Assembly (NCBI RefSeq): GCF_011753055.1
Contig: NZ_VWWJ01000044.1
Location: 1-40,690 of the forward strand
Length of the DNA stretch: 40,690 nt
Source of the DNA: Burkholderia sp. Ax-1719
GTDB taxonomy: Bacteria; Pseudomonadota; Gammaproteobacteria; Burkholderiales; Burkholderiaceae
Direction of reading: 5' to 3'
Part shown: positions 9,064-18,667 of the stretch, piece by piece
Numbering within the stretch: position 1 is the stretch's first letter
Layout of the letters: every line of letters begins with the position of its first letter
Position numbers and translations under genes: made by a program
The notes under the pieces: generated by a model
Databases searched by the model: none
Told to the model about the DNA's origin: nothing
What the model saw: the letters and a program-made list of their open reading frames with translations, nothing else

Positions 9064-9101
9064 AACGCCCGGCGGAGGAAGACTCCTGAGCCGGGCGTTT
9101 T
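9064..9101 (+). terminator. Terminator after the SulP gene
   Basis: AACGCCCGGC (9064-9073) pairs with GCCGGGCGTT (9090-9099); the loop contains an inner GGAG/CTCC pair. T-run at 9098-9101. Confidence 0.8.
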
Positions 9102-9200
9102 CGCTTGAGCGCGCCCTACACGGAAACTACTTAAAAGCCTCCTGAAAAACCCTGATTGCCCGTAAGAATTCGCGGCTGATATCGTGCGCCTCAAGCGCTG

Positions 9201-9214
9201 TGGAAGCGCTTCCA
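9201..9214. promoter_or_regulatory. LacI-family operator before the beta-glucosidase gene
   Basis: TGGAAGCGCTTCCA is a perfect 14-bp palindrome with the central CG step typical of LacI/GalR-family operators. It lies 68 bases before the glucosidase start. A weak promoter (TTGCCC at 9156-9161, GATATC at 9178-9183) would put transcription start just upstream of the site, a good position for repression. The LacI-type gene at the end of the same operon is the obvious binder. Confidence 0.75.
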
Positions 9215-9281
9215 CTCCCACCACCGGTAGACGGACGACCATACTGTCCACTCACCGGCCAGACCCCGCGCAGGAGCCTTC

Positions 9282-10688
9282 GTGACACACGTTTCAGCCG
9301 CTTCGCCCGCCTCAACTGCCATTCTCGAAGACGACGCCTTTACGCCGTCGCCCGATTCCGCGCTCTGGCGCCGCGACTTCCTGCTAGGCGCGGCCACCGC
9401 GTCCTACCAGATCGAAGGCGCCGCGACTGAAGACGGCCGCCTGCCGTCGATCTGGGACACCTTCAGCGCGACGCCCGGCAAGGTGCTGGCCGGCGACACG
9501 GGCGCGGTGGCCTGCGATCACTACCATCGCTGGTCTGGCGACCTCGATCTGCTCAAGGACCTCAATTTCGAGGCCTATCGTTTCTCGATCGCCTGGCCAC
9601 GCGTGATGGAGAAGTCGGGCCATCCGAATCCGAAGGGCATCGCCTTCTACAAGCGCCTGCTCGAACGCCTGAAAGAGCAGGGCATCCAGACCTACGCAAC
9701 GCTGTATCACTGGGACCTGCCGCAGCACCTCGAAGACCGCGGCGGCTGGCTCAACCGCGACACGGCATACCGTTTCGCCGACTACGCCGACCTGATGAGC
9801 CGCGAACTCAATGGCCTCGTCGATGCGTGGATGACGCTCAACGAACCGTGGTGCTCCGCGTATCTGGGCTACGGCAACGGCCATCACGCGCCGGGCCTGT
9901 CGAACCCGCGCTATCCGACCCAGGCGATGCATCATCTGCTGCTCGGCCACGGTCTGGCGACGCAGGTTTTGCGCGCCAACGACGCGAAATCGGCCAAGGG
10001 CATCGTCGCGAACGTCGGGCGCGGCACGCCCAATTCGCCCACGCCCGCCGATATCACCGCGGCGCGCCGCTTCGAGGTGCAGCACAACGCATGGATTCTC
10101 GACCCGCTGCTCAAGGGTGAATATCCGGCCGAACTGTTCGAACTCTGGCCCGGCACGGAGCCACTGGTGCTCGACGGCGACATGAAGACGATCGCCACGC
10201 CGCTCGACTTCCTCGGCATCAACTACTATTTCCGCACCAACGTGAAAAGTGACGGCGCGCACGGCTATACCGAAGTGCCGCTGCCTGATGTGGAGCGCAC
10301 GCAGATGGGCTGGGAAGTCCATCCGGACGGCCTGCGCGACCTGCTGGTGGGCTTCCATGACACCTACGACAAGCTGCCGCCGATCTACATCACCGAAAAC
10401 GGCATGGCGTCGGACGACAGCGTGCAGGACGGCGAAGTCGTCGACACGCAGCGCATCGCGTTTCTCAAGCGCCATCTGGCCGCCGTCGATGCGGCGATCA
10501 AGAAGGGCGTCGATGTGCGCGGCTATTTCGTGTGGTCGCTGCTCGACAACTTCGAATGGGCGTTTGGCTACGAGCGGCGCTTCGGCGTCGTGCACGTGGA
10601 CTACGACACGCAAAAGCGCACCAAAAAGCGCAGCGCCGAGCTGATCGCGCGCTTTATCGCCGAGCGCCAGGCCCGTCACGCAGGCTAG
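9282..10688 (+). CDS. Glycoside hydrolase family 1 beta-glucosidase
   Basis: The 468-residue protein is a GH1 retaining beta-glucosidase, which releases glucose from cellobiose or aryl/alkyl beta-glucosides. Both catalytic glutamates are visible: the acid/base in TLNEPW (Glu188) and the nucleophile in YITENGMAS (Glu372). The N-terminal FLLGAATASYQIEGA segment and the C-terminal WSLLDNFEWAFGYERRFG segment are also GH1 signatures. There is no signal peptide, so it acts in the cytoplasm on imported sugars. The start is GTG with AGGAG just upstream. It heads the sugar ABC-transporter operon, and a LacI-type operator lies in its leader. Confidence 0.95.
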   Translation: MTHVSAASPASTAILEDDAFTPSPDSALWRRDFLLGAATASYQIEGAATEDGRLPSIWDTFSATPGKVLAGDTGAVACDHYHRWSGDLDLLKDLNFEAYRFSIAWPRVMEKSGHPNPKGIAFYKRLLERLKEQGIQTYATLYHWDLPQHLEDRGGWLNRDTAYRFADYADLMSRELNGLVDAWMTLNEPWCSAYLGYGNGHHAPGLSNPRYPTQAMHHLLLGHGLATQVLRANDAKSAKGIVANVGRGTPNSPTPADITAARRFEVQHNAWILDPLLKGEYPAELFELWPGTEPLVLDGDMKTIATPLDFLGINYYFRTNVKSDGAHGYTEVPLPDVERTQMGWEVHPDGLRDLLVGFHDTYDKLPPIYITENGMASDDSVQDGEVVDTQRIAFLKRHLAAVDAAIKKGVDVRGYFVWSLLDNFEWAFGYERRFGVVHVDYDTQKRTKKRSAELIARFIAERQARHAG

Positions 10689-10842
10689 TTGATCGACTTG
10701 CTGTACCGGCTGCGCGCCGCGAGAATGCGTCAACAGGGGAAGTAAAAAGCCGCAGGACCGCGCGCGCACAGCCACCCGTTACACCGCGATTGTTTGACTT
10801 CATATACCAGGAAACAAAACCGGCATAACCGGAGGAGACGTA

Positions 10843-12093
10843 ATGAAGCAAAACGCACCTGTCCTGCGCGGCATCGCCGCCGCGCTGGCATTGGCCGGAG
10901 CGCTCGCCGCGCACGTTACGCAGGCCGCCGACGCGCCGCTCAAGGCCAATGTGATTCACTGGTGGACCTCGGGCGGCGAATCGGCCGCTATCAAGCAGTT
11001 CGCGCAAGCCTACGATCAGGCGGGCGGCCAGTGGGTCGACAACGCAATCGCGGGCGCCGACCAGGCGCGCGCCACGGCGATCAACCGCATCGTCGGCGGC
11101 GATCCGCCCACCGCCGCGCAGTTCAATACCTCGAAGCAGTTCCACGACCTCATCGACCAGGGACTCCTGAATAATGTCGATGCGGTTGCCGCGAAGGAAA
11201 ACTGGAACGGCATCCTGCCCGAATCGGTGCTCAACCAGATCAAGGTCAACGGCCACTTCTACGCAGCGCCCGTCGATATTCACATGCAGGACTGGTTCTT
11301 CTACTCGAAGCCGGTGTTTGCGAAGGCAGGCATCGCCGCTGAACCGAAGGACATGAACGAACTGTTCGCCGATCTCGACAAGCTCAAGGCGGCCGGCGTG
11401 ATTCCGCTCGCGCTGGGGGGCCAGCCATGGCAGGAGAAGATCACCTTCGATGCGATCTTCGCCGACATGGACCGCAATCTCTACATGAAGGTCTATCGCG
11501 ACCGCGACGCCAACGCCGTCAATTCGCCCGCCTTCAAGAACGTGCTCGCGACCTTCAAGCGCCTGCACAACTATGTGGATGCGGGCTCGCCGGGCCGCAA
11601 CTGGAATGACGCAACGGCGCTGGTGATTTCGGGCAAGGCGGGCATGCAGATCATGGGCGACTGGGCCAAGGGCGAGTTCTCCAACGCGAAGCAGGTCGCG
11701 GGCAAGGACTTCGGCTGCTTCCCCGGCTTTGCGAATTCGCCTTATATGGTGGCGGGCGACGTCTTCGTCTTCCCGAAGACCGACAATGCGCAGGCCGTAA
11801 AAGCGCAGCAACTCCTCGCGACCGTGATGACCTCGCCCAAGCCGCAGGCCGCGTTCAGCGAGAAGAAAGGCTCGATTCCGATTCGCCTCGACGTGGATAA
11901 TTCGGGCTTCGATGTCTGCGCGAAGGAGGGCATGAACATCATGAAGGACAAGGCGCGCCAGTTGCCGAATCCGGAAATGCTGATTCCGCCCGATGTGCAG
12001 GGCTCGCTCCAGGATGTCATCACCAACTTCTGGAACAAGAACCAGTCGGTGGACGACGCGCAGAAGGCGTTCGCCTCCGCGATCAAGAGCTAG
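10843..12093 (+). CDS. Sugar ABC transporter, periplasmic binding protein (Gts/glucose-like)
   Basis: The 416-residue protein is a family-1 extracellular solute-binding protein. Residues 1-28 form a Sec signal peptide ending near THVTQAADA. The mature part begins with NVIHWWTSGGESAAIK, closely like the glucose/mannose-binding GtsA type of Pseudomonas. GGAGGAG (10831-10837) precedes the ATG. It follows the glucosidase gene by 154 bases and precedes two permease genes. I infer uptake of glucose, cellobiose or another beta-glucoside; the sequence alone does not separate these. The gap before it holds no copy of the 9201 operator. Confidence 0.9.
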   Translation: MKQNAPVLRGIAAALALAGALAAHVTQAADAPLKANVIHWWTSGGESAAIKQFAQAYDQAGGQWVDNAIAGADQARATAINRIVGGDPPTAAQFNTSKQFHDLIDQGLLNNVDAVAAKENWNGILPESVLNQIKVNGHFYAAPVDIHMQDWFFYSKPVFAKAGIAAEPKDMNELFADLDKLKAAGVIPLALGGQPWQEKITFDAIFADMDRNLYMKVYRDRDANAVNSPAFKNVLATFKRLHNYVDAGSPGRNWNDATALVISGKAGMQIMGDWAKGEFSNAKQVAGKDFGCFPGFANSPYMVAGDVFVFPKTDNAQAVKAQQLLATVMTSPKPQAAFSEKKGSIPIRLDVDNSGFDVCAKEGMNIMKDKARQLPNPEMLIPPDVQGSLQDVITNFWNKNQSVDDAQKAFASAIKS

Positions 12094-12099
12094 GTGCCC

Positions 12100-13047
12100 A
12101 TGTACGCGCTCAAGCTGGACGAAGCCAAACAACGGTCTAAACGGCAAGCGCGTGCAGCGCGTCCCATGCGGCGGCGCATCTCGCTCGCCGCGTGGATCGC
12201 GCTGCTGCCGATGGCGGTGACGGTCGTGTTCGCTTATCTGGGCACGATGTTGTGGACCGCGCGCGTGTCGATGAGCTATTCGCGCTCGCTGCCGTCCAAC
12301 ACGTTCGCCGGCGTCACGCAGTACGTGCGCCTGTTCAACACCGAACGCTGGATCGTGTCGCTGCAGAATCTGGCGATCTATGGCGTCTGCTTTATCGTCG
12401 CCTGTCTCGTGATCGGGCTGTTGCTGGCGATTTTCATCGACCAGCGCGTCGCGGCCGAAGGCGCGTTGCGCACGATCTTCCTCTATCCCTATGCGATGTC
12501 CTTTGTCGCGACCGGCCTCGTGTGGCAGTGGATCCTGAACCCGGAGCTGGGCGTGCAGGCGGTGCTGCGGCACATGGGCTTCGAGCACGCACAGTTCGAC
12601 TGGATCGTCTCGCAACGCTTCGCGATCTACACGCTCGTGATCGCCACGGTGTGGCAGGCATCTGGTCTTGTGATGGCGCTGCTGCTCGCGGGCCTGCGCG
12701 GCATCGACGAGGAAATCTGGAAGGCCGCGCGCCTCGACGGCATTCCGCGCTGGCGCGTCTACGCCAGCATCGTGGTGCCGATGCTCAAGACCTCGATGTC
12801 CACGGCCTTCGTGCTGCTGTTCGTGATGGTGGTGAAACTCTACGACGCTGTCGTCGCCATGACCCAGGGCGGCCCCGGCACGGCCAGCGAAGTGCCCGGC
12901 AAATTCATCATGGACTATCTCTTCAATCGCGCGAACATCGGCCTGGCTTCGGCCGCTTCGATCGTGTTGCTCGCTACCGTGCTGGCGATTCTCGCGCCCG
13001 TGCTGTATGCGAGGAACCGCATGGCCAGCAAAGGAGAACGAGCATGA
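12100..13047 (+). CDS. Sugar ABC transporter permease 1 (MalF/UgpA-like)
   Basis: The roughly 315-residue inner-membrane permease has six predicted transmembrane segments and the EAA loop (EEIWKAARLDGIPRWRVYAS) that docks on the ATPase. A basic N-terminal tail (KQRSKRQARAARPMRRR) precedes the first membrane span. ATG 12100 has an AGG close upstream; GTG 12094, immediately after the preceding stop, is also possible. Its stop overlaps the start of the second permease as ATGA. Confidence 0.9.
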   Translation: MYALKLDEAKQRSKRQARAARPMRRRISLAAWIALLPMAVTVVFAYLGTMLWTARVSMSYSRSLPSNTFAGVTQYVRLFNTERWIVSLQNLAIYGVCFIVACLVIGLLLAIFIDQRVAAEGALRTIFLYPYAMSFVATGLVWQWILNPELGVQAVLRHMGFEHAQFDWIVSQRFAIYTLVIATVWQASGLVMALLLAGLRGIDEEIWKAARLDGIPRWRVYASIVVPMLKTSMSTAFVLLFVMVVKLYDAVVAMTQGGPGTASEVPGKFIMDYLFNRANIGLASAASIVLLATVLAILAPVLYARNRMASKGERA

Positions 13048-13979
13048 GCGCGCCAATGACCGATTCCTCAGGGGCGATTCCGCGCGTGGTGCGCCGCGCG
13101 CCTGGCGCAAAGGGGAAACCGCGACGCCCGCGCTTCACGCCCGCACGACTGGGTATCTATGGATTCCTGATTATTGCTGCGCTGTTTTTCCTGCTGCCGC
13201 TGTACGTGATGCTCGTGACCTCGGTCAAGCCGATGGAGGAGATCCGCCTCGGCCATCTGCTGGCGCTCCCGCGTCACCTGACGTTGGCGCCGTGGCAGGA
13301 CGCATGGGCATCGGCGTGCACGGGGCTCGAATGCGCGGGCATCCGCGTGGGCTTCTGGAACTCGGTGCGCATCGTGGTGCCCAGCACGGTTATTTCGATT
13401 GCCGTGGGCGCGGTGAACGGCTATGCGCTCTCATTCTGGAAGCCGCGTGGCGCGGGCCTGCTGTTCGCGGTGCTGCTCATGGGCGCATTTATCCCCGTGC
13501 AGGTGATGGTTTATCCGCTGGTGCGCGTGCTGGCGACGGTGCATCTGTTTAGCTCGCTGCCCGGCATCGTGGTGATCCACACGATCTTTGGCATGCCGGT
13601 GATGACGCTGCTGTTCCGCAACTACTATGCGTCGCTGCCGCAGGAATTGTTCAAGGCCGCGCGCATCGACGGCGGCGGCTTCTGGCGCATCTTCGCGCAA
13701 CTGATGCTGCCGATGTCGGTGCCCATCATCGTCGTCGCCGTCATCATGCAGGTCACGGGCATCTGGAACGACTACATCCTCGGCCTTGTGTTCGCGGGCA
13801 CCCGCAACCTGCCGATGACCGTGCAGCTCAACAACATCATCAACACCACCACCGGCGAGCGGCTCTACAACGTCAACATGGCCGCGACGATCCTCACGTC
13901 GCTCGTGCCGCTCGCGATCTATTTCGTGTCGGGGCGCTGGTTCGTGCGCGGTATCGCGTCGGGCGCGGTGAAGGGATAA
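13044..13979 (+). CDS. Sugar ABC transporter permease 2 (MalG/UgpE-like)
   Basis: The 311-residue permease has six predicted membrane spans and an EAA loop (LPQELFKAARIDGGGFWRIF). A basic cytoplasmic tail precedes the first span. It overlaps the preceding permease gene by 4 bases (ATGA), with AAGGAG just upstream, so the two are translationally coupled. It pairs with permease 1 to form the membrane channel of the importer. Confidence 0.92.
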   Translation: MSAPMTDSSGAIPRVVRRAPGAKGKPRRPRFTPARLGIYGFLIIAALFFLLPLYVMLVTSVKPMEEIRLGHLLALPRHLTLAPWQDAWASACTGLECAGIRVGFWNSVRIVVPSTVISIAVGAVNGYALSFWKPRGAGLLFAVLLMGAFIPVQVMVYPLVRVLATVHLFSSLPGIVVIHTIFGMPVMTLLFRNYYASLPQELFKAARIDGGGFWRIFAQLMLPMSVPIIVVAVIMQVTGIWNDYILGLVFAGTRNLPMTVQLNNIINTTTGERLYNVNMAATILTSLVPLAIYFVSGRWFVRGIASGAVKG

Positions 13980-14005
13980 AAGCAAGGCTCAACGAGAGAC
14001 GAACG

Positions 14006-15112
14006 ATGACGAACCTGGCAAACGTGTCGGTGCGCAATCTGCGCATCGAGCTTGGCGCGAACACCGTGATCGAGGACCTCGACCTCGACGTGCGCGCCGG
14101 CGAATTCGTGGTGCTGCTCGGCCCCTCGGGCTGCGGCAAATCCACCTTGCTGCACAGCATCGCGGGCCTGATCGACGTGACGGATGGCAGCATCGAAATC
14201 GGCGGCGCGGACATGACCTGGGCCGACCCGAAGGATCGCGGCGTGGCGCTGGTGTTCCAGTCCTACGCGCTGTATCCGACCATGAACGTGGAGCGCAATA
14301 TGTCGTTCGCGCTGCGCATCAACGGCACGCCCAAGCCGGAGATCGAGCGCCGCGTGAAGCGCGCGGCCGATATGCTGCAACTCGGGCCATTGCTCGCACG
14401 CAAGCCCGCGCAACTCTCGGGCGGCCAGCGCCAGCGCGTGGCGATCGGGCGGGCGCTGGTGCGCGAAGCCGACGTGTTCCTGTTCGACGAACCGCTATCT
14501 AACCTCGACGCCAAGCTGCGCACCGAACTGCGCCGCGAGCTGAAGCAACTGCATCAGCAACTGGGCGCGACGATGATCTACGTGACGCACGACCAGGTGG
14601 AGGCAATGACGCTCGCCACGCGCATGGCCGTGATGAAGGGCGGCGTGATCCAGCAGTTCGGCACGCCCGCCGAAGTCTACGCGCGGCCCGAGAACCTGTT
14701 CGTGGCGACCTTCCTGGGCACGCCGCCGATGAACCTGCTGCGCGGCACGTTAGCCGCCGACGAGGGCAAACTGTGGTTCCGCGGGCCGGAGCTTTCGGTC
14801 GACGTGACGAACTATGCGTTCAAGGGCGCACCGGATCTGGCGCGGCCCTGCGTGCTGGGCGTGCGACCCGAGGATGTGCGCGCGGGCGGCCGGGGCGGGG
14901 CGCAAGGCCAGGGGCAAACTCAGCTGTCAGGGTCGGTCACGCTGGTCGAACCGATGGGCAATCATCGCGTGCTCTGGCTCGATTATCATGGCGTCCAGAT
15001 CGCGTCGATCGATCAGGACAAGGCGCCGCTTGCCAGCGGCGCGCCGGTGTCGTTCGAGATCGATGTGCAGCATGTGTCGCTGTTCGACGAAGCGAGCGGC
15101 CAGCGGCTATAA
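14006..15112 (+). CDS. Sugar ABC transporter ATPase (MalK/UgpC/MsmK-like)
   Basis: The 368-residue protein is a complete CUT1-type ATPase: Walker A GPSGCGKST at residues 39-47, signature LSGGQRQR, Walker B VFLFDEPLSNLDA and the switch His in VTHD. After about residue 235 comes the regulatory TOBE/OB-fold region usual in MalK-type subunits. It energises import by the two permeases encoded just upstream. A 26-base gap separates it from permease 2. Confidence 0.93.
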   Translation: MTNLANVSVRNLRIELGANTVIEDLDLDVRAGEFVVLLGPSGCGKSTLLHSIAGLIDVTDGSIEIGGADMTWADPKDRGVALVFQSYALYPTMNVERNMSFALRINGTPKPEIERRVKRAADMLQLGPLLARKPAQLSGGQRQRVAIGRALVREADVFLFDEPLSNLDAKLRTELRRELKQLHQQLGATMIYVTHDQVEAMTLATRMAVMKGGVIQQFGTPAEVYARPENLFVATFLGTPPMNLLRGTLAADEGKLWFRGPELSVDVTNYAFKGAPDLARPCVLGVRPEDVRAGGRGGAQGQGQTQLSGSVTLVEPMGNHRVLWLDYHGVQIASIDQDKAPLASGAPVSFEIDVQHVSLFDEASGQRL

Positions 15113-15176
15113 AGCAGGCTCTGAAGTCACCCCGAACCATCAAAAATCAAGACCGAGACCAAGGGAAGAACCAGAC

Positions 15177-16199
15177 GTGGCAACCCTGAAAGACGTGGCA
15201 ACTCTCGCCGGCGTGGGCCTGTCCACTGCCTCGCGGGCGATTTCGGGCAAGGGGCCGGTGTCGGCCGAGGCGGCCGCGCGCGTGCAGGCCGCCATCGAGC
15301 AACTGAACTTCCGGCCTTCGTCGATCGGTCGCGCGATGGCGACGCAGTCGCTCGGCATCATCGGTATCTTTGTGCCGACGTTTTTCGGCTCGTACTACGG
15401 CACGATCCTCAAGGAAACCGACACCGAGCTGCGTGCGGTGCGCCGTCACGTCGTGGTGGCGACGGGCTGCGGCGAGGCCTCGCCGCGCGAGCAGGCCATC
15501 GAGGCGGTGCGCTTTCTGATTGGCCGCGACTGCGACGGCGTGGTGGTCATCAGCCATGACCTGCACGACGACGATCTGGGCATGCTGCACGCGCTGCACC
15601 CGCGCATGGCGTTCCTGAATCGCGCCTTCGACCAGATGCCCGAAGCGTCCTTTTGCGCCGATCACTTTCACGGCGGCGAACTCGCGGCGCGCACGCTCAT
15701 TGAGCATGGCCATCGCGAGATCGCGGCAATTGGCGGCACGGCCAGTTCTTCGGACAATCAGGCGCGTCTCGACGGCTTTTTCGCCGAACTGGAGCGCCAG
15801 GGCATCGCGCGCGAGCAGGTGCCGCTGGTGATGTCGGACTTCTCGCCCGAGGGCGGTTATGCGGCGGCGGGCAAACTGCTCGACTCAAAACGGCGCTTTA
15901 CGGGCTTGTTCTGCGCCAACGACACGATGGCGATGTCCGCGCTCGCGCGACTGCAGCATGCGGGGATTTCGGTGCCGCGCGATGTCTCGGTGATTGGGTA
16001 CGACGATGATTATTCGGCGGCCTATATGGCGCCCGCGCTGACCTCGGTGCATATCCCCACGGCCGAACTCACGCGCAATGCCGTGCGCTGGCTGATCAAC
16101 CAGTGCTACGGCGCCGACTGGGAAATCGAGCGCCGCTTCGACGTGAGCGTGACGATGCGCGCTTCAGTCGCGCAGGCCAACCCGGCGCGACCGCGCTAG
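15177..16199 (+). CDS. LacI-family transcriptional regulator of the glucoside operon
   Basis: The 340-residue protein begins with the LacI helix-turn-helix (ATLKDVATLAGVGLSTASRA) and continues with a periplasmic-binding-protein-like sugar-sensing domain (for example GVVVISHDLHDDD and GLFCANDTMAM). It starts at GTG 15177, with AAGGGAAG upstream. The frame is open farther upstream through the ATPase gene, but that part is a shadow. As last gene of the operon it most likely represses it through the palindrome at 9201-9214 and releases it when a glucoside or its product binds. It converges with the polyphosphate kinase gene with only 3 bases between the stops. Confidence 0.92.
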   Translation: MATLKDVATLAGVGLSTASRAISGKGPVSAEAAARVQAAIEQLNFRPSSIGRAMATQSLGIIGIFVPTFFGSYYGTILKETDTELRAVRRHVVVATGCGEASPREQAIEAVRFLIGRDCDGVVVISHDLHDDDLGMLHALHPRMAFLNRAFDQMPEASFCADHFHGGELAARTLIEHGHREIAAIGGTASSSDNQARLDGFFAELERQGIAREQVPLVMSDFSPEGGYAAAGKLLDSKRRFTGLFCANDTMAMSALARLQHAGISVPRDVSVIGYDDDYSAAYMAPALTSVHIPTAELTRNAVRWLINQCYGADWEIERRFDVSVTMRASVAQANPARPR

Positions 16200-16202
16200 G
16201 AC

Positions 16203-17030
16203 TCAATAGACCTGCGGCACGCGGTTGTAGGCGTAATCGGGGTCCTGATAGCCGTCGGCCTTCTGGCGGCGCGGCAGCTTGACCGTCTCGCGCGGCACCT
16301 CTTCGTAGGGCACGCGGCTCAGCAGGTGGGCGATGATGTTCAGGCGGGCGCGCTGCTTGTCGTCGGAGTGCAGGAAGAACCACGGCGCGAAATTCGTATC
16401 GGTTTTCTCGAACATCTCGTCGCGGGCGCGCGAGTAGTCGTACCAGCGATGGTAGGACTCCAGATCCATCGGCGAGAGCTTCCAGATCTTGCGTTCGTCG
16501 GTGATGCGCGCTTCGAGGCGGCGCGTCTGTTCTTCGGGGCTGACGTCCAGCCAGTATTTCAGCAGGATGATCCCCGAGTGCACGATGGCCCGTTCGATCA
16601 GCGGCACGGTCGCCAGAAACTCCTGCACCTGCTCCGGCGAGCAAAAGCCCATGACACGTTCGACGCCCGCGCGGTTGTACCAGCTGCGGTCGAAGATCAC
16701 GACCTCGCCCGCCGCGGGCAAATGCGGCAGGTAGCGCTGGAAGTACATCTGGCTCTTTTCGCGCTCGGTGGGCGCGGGCGTGGTGACCACGCGAAACACG
16801 CGCGGATTCACGCGCTCCGTGATCGCCTTGATGGTGCCGCCTTTGCCGGCGCCGTCGCGGCCCTCGAAAAGTATGCAGACCTTCGCGCCGCTCTTCACGA
16901 CCCATTCCTGCATTTTCACGAGTTCCTCGTGCAGGTGGCGCAGCGTCTTTTCATAGGCCTTGTCGCTGAGCTTTTCTTCCGGCTGCGGCAATGCTTGCTT
17001 CGATGCCTTCTTCGTTTTCGTATCGGACAT
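16203..17030 (-). CDS. ppk2: Polyphosphate kinase 2
   Basis: The protein (275 residues from this start) is a single-domain PPK2, which transfers phosphate between polyphosphate and nucleotides. Walker A GRDGAGKGG is at residues 57-65, Walker B lies in VVIFDRSWYNRAGVERVMGF, and the lid region TPAPTEREKSQMYFQRYLPH lies between them. The Lys-rich start MSDTKTKK is typical. In-frame ATGs at 17036 and 17084 would lengthen it by 2 or 18 residues; no strong ribosome-binding site separates the choices. Direction (ATP/GTP synthesis or polyphosphate synthesis) cannot be told from sequence. Confidence 0.92.
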   Translation of the reverse strand: MSDTKTKKASKQALPQPEEKLSDKAYEKTLRHLHEELVKMQEWVVKSGAKVCILFEGRDGAGKGGTIKAITERVNPRVFRVVTTPAPTEREKSQMYFQRYLPHLPAAGEVVIFDRSWYNRAGVERVMGFCSPEQVQEFLATVPLIERAIVHSGIILLKYWLDVSPEEQTRRLEARITDERKIWKLSPMDLESYHRWYDYSRARDEMFEKTDTNFAPWFFLHSDDKQRARLNIIAHLLSRVPYEEVPRETVKLPRRQKADGYQDPDYAYNRVPQVY

Positions 17031-17224
17031 GGCGGTCATTCCCATCTGATGAGCGGTGAAAAGAAGCGGCGTCTGCAGCCGCATTCATGAAACCGTCATC
17101 GTACTGGGCGGCAAGGAAGCGCGGCGCGTCGATGTCTGCGCGCGAGCGCTGTCCTGGACCGAAATCAAATGGCGCGTTCGAGGGCGACGTCCTGCCGCCA
17201 TCGCCATCGCTGCCCCTGTTTAGA

Positions 17225-18667
17225 TCACTGTGAAATGGATTCGAGCGAGCGGTTGTTGGTGCGCGGCCCGAACAGGCCGATCGCGGCCATCACCATTACC
17301 ATCGCGCCCGTGATAAGCGCGAAGACGCCCGGGACACCCGAGTGGCGCAGCGCGAACGCGATCATGAAGCCCGAGAACATTGCCGACAGCCGCGACATTG
17401 AATAGACGAAGCCCACTGCTGTGGCGCGCATGCGGGTGGGGAACAGTTCCACCTGATAGGCGTGATAGCCGACCGACAGCAGCGTGCCGCCGAGCGTGAT
17501 GAGCACGCCCAGCACCATCAGCATGGCAGGCGACGACTGGAAAGCGAACAGCGTGCCGAACACAGCGATACCGAGCGCAGCGAGCACGATGAGTGTCTTG
17601 CGCTCGATGCGGTCGGCGATCGCCATGCCGATCAGCGGGCCGAACGGATTCGACGCCGCGATCACGAAGGAATAAAGCAGGCCGTGCGTAACCGTGACGC
17701 CCTTGGAGACCAGCAGCGTCGGCACCCACGACGCGAAACCGTAGAAGCCGATCGCCTGGAGCAGATTAAAGACGAGCAGGGTAATGGTGCGGCGTCGATA
17801 CGGCGGCTGCCAGATTTCGGCAAAACGGGCCTTGGTTGGCTGCTGCGTGGTGGCGCTTGCCGCTTCGGGCGATGGTGCGGGCAACGCGCGACCATACTGC
17901 GCCGCCACCCTGGCTTCGAGCTTGTCGAGAATGCGTGCGGCTTCCTCGTGGCGGCCGCGCTGCGCGAGCCAGCGCGGACTTTCGGGCACGCGGCGACGAA
18001 TCGCCCAGGCAATCAGCGCGCCACAAGCGCCGAACATCACCACCCAGCGCCAGCCGTCGAAACCGAGCGGCGTTCGCGGCACGAACCACCACGCCAGCAG
18101 CGCCACCGACGGCACCGCCGTGTACTGCACCAGATGCACGAAGGCGAAGGCGCGCCCGCGCATGTGCCGGGGCACGAGTTCGCTTACATAGGTGTCGATG
18201 GTGACGAGTTCGATCCCCACGCCGATTCCGGCAATGAGGCGCCACAGATTGATTGCCGGTGCGGAACCCTGCATCGCCATGACGAAAGTGGCCGCCGAAT
18301 ACCACAGCAGCGAAGCCGTGAACATCGTGCGCCGCCCATAGCGGTCGGCCAGGCCCGTAAAGCAGAAGGTGCCGATAAAGAGCCCCGCAAACGACGCCGC
18401 CACGAACGCGCCGAGGCCCGAGAAGCCGAAAAACGATGCCGTGGTCGTCGAGTAAAGCCCGCTTTTGACGAGGCCCGGTCCGACGTAGGCCGTGAAAAAG
18501 AGGTCGTAGAACTCGAACCAGCCGCCGAACGACAGCAGCAGCACGAGCGTCCAGACCGCGCGGGTGGCGGGCAGACGGTCGATGCGCGCGTTGATCTGCG
18601 CGGCGGCGCCGAGCGCGGCATCGTCACGGGGCGACGCGTTGGCCGCGCCGAACGGCAGACTGGACAT
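17225..18667 (-). CDS. MFS transporter, sugar-porter/metabolite:H+ symporter type
   Basis: The 480-residue inner-membrane protein has twelve predicted spans in two halves. Family motifs are LADRYGRRTM in the loop after span 2, PESPRWL after span 6, IADRIERKT in the matching loop of the second half and SELVPRHMRGR in span 4-5. It opens with a polar tail and a WFEFYDLFFTAYVGPGL span like organic-acid/aromatic-acid symporters. AGGAGGAG precedes the ATG. The upstream region has three GTTCTAT half-sites (18741-18767). The substrate is not evident; the operator type suggests an aromatic or organic acid, an inference only. Confidence 0.88.
   Translation of the reverse strand: MSSLPFGAANASPRDDAALGAAAQINARIDRLPATRAVWTLVLLLSFGGWFEFYDLFFTAYVGPGLVKSGLYSTTTASFFGFSGLGAFVAASFAGLFIGTFCFTGLADRYGRRTMFTASLLWYSAATFVMAMQGSAPAINLWRLIAGIGVGIELVTIDTYVSELVPRHMRGRAFAFVHLVQYTAVPSVALLAWWFVPRTPLGFDGWRWVVMFGACGALIAWAIRRRVPESPRWLAQRGRHEEAARILDKLEARVAAQYGRALPAPSPEAASATTQQPTKARFAEIWQPPYRRRTITLLVFNLLQAIGFYGFASWVPTLLVSKGVTVTHGLLYSFVIAASNPFGPLIGMAIADRIERKTLIVLAALGIAVFGTLFAFQSSPAMLMVLGVLITLGGTLLSVGYHAYQVELFPTRMRATAVGFVYSMSRLSAMFSGFMIAFALRHSGVPGVFALITGAMVMVMAAIGLFGPRTNNRSLESISQ

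Noticed and set aside
9384..10775. Long minus-strand frame opposite the glucosidase gene
   Set aside because: The plus strand has both GH1 catalytic motifs; the antisense product has no family signature.
10654..13110. 818-residue minus-strand frame across the sugar-transporter genes
   Set aside because: It runs antisense to three well-recognised genes and is His/Arg-rich, a shadow frame.
14814..15176. N-terminal extension of the LacI-type regulator into the ATPase gene
   Set aside because: The helix-turn-helix starts at GTG 15177, and the upstream part is the ATPase gene read in another frame.
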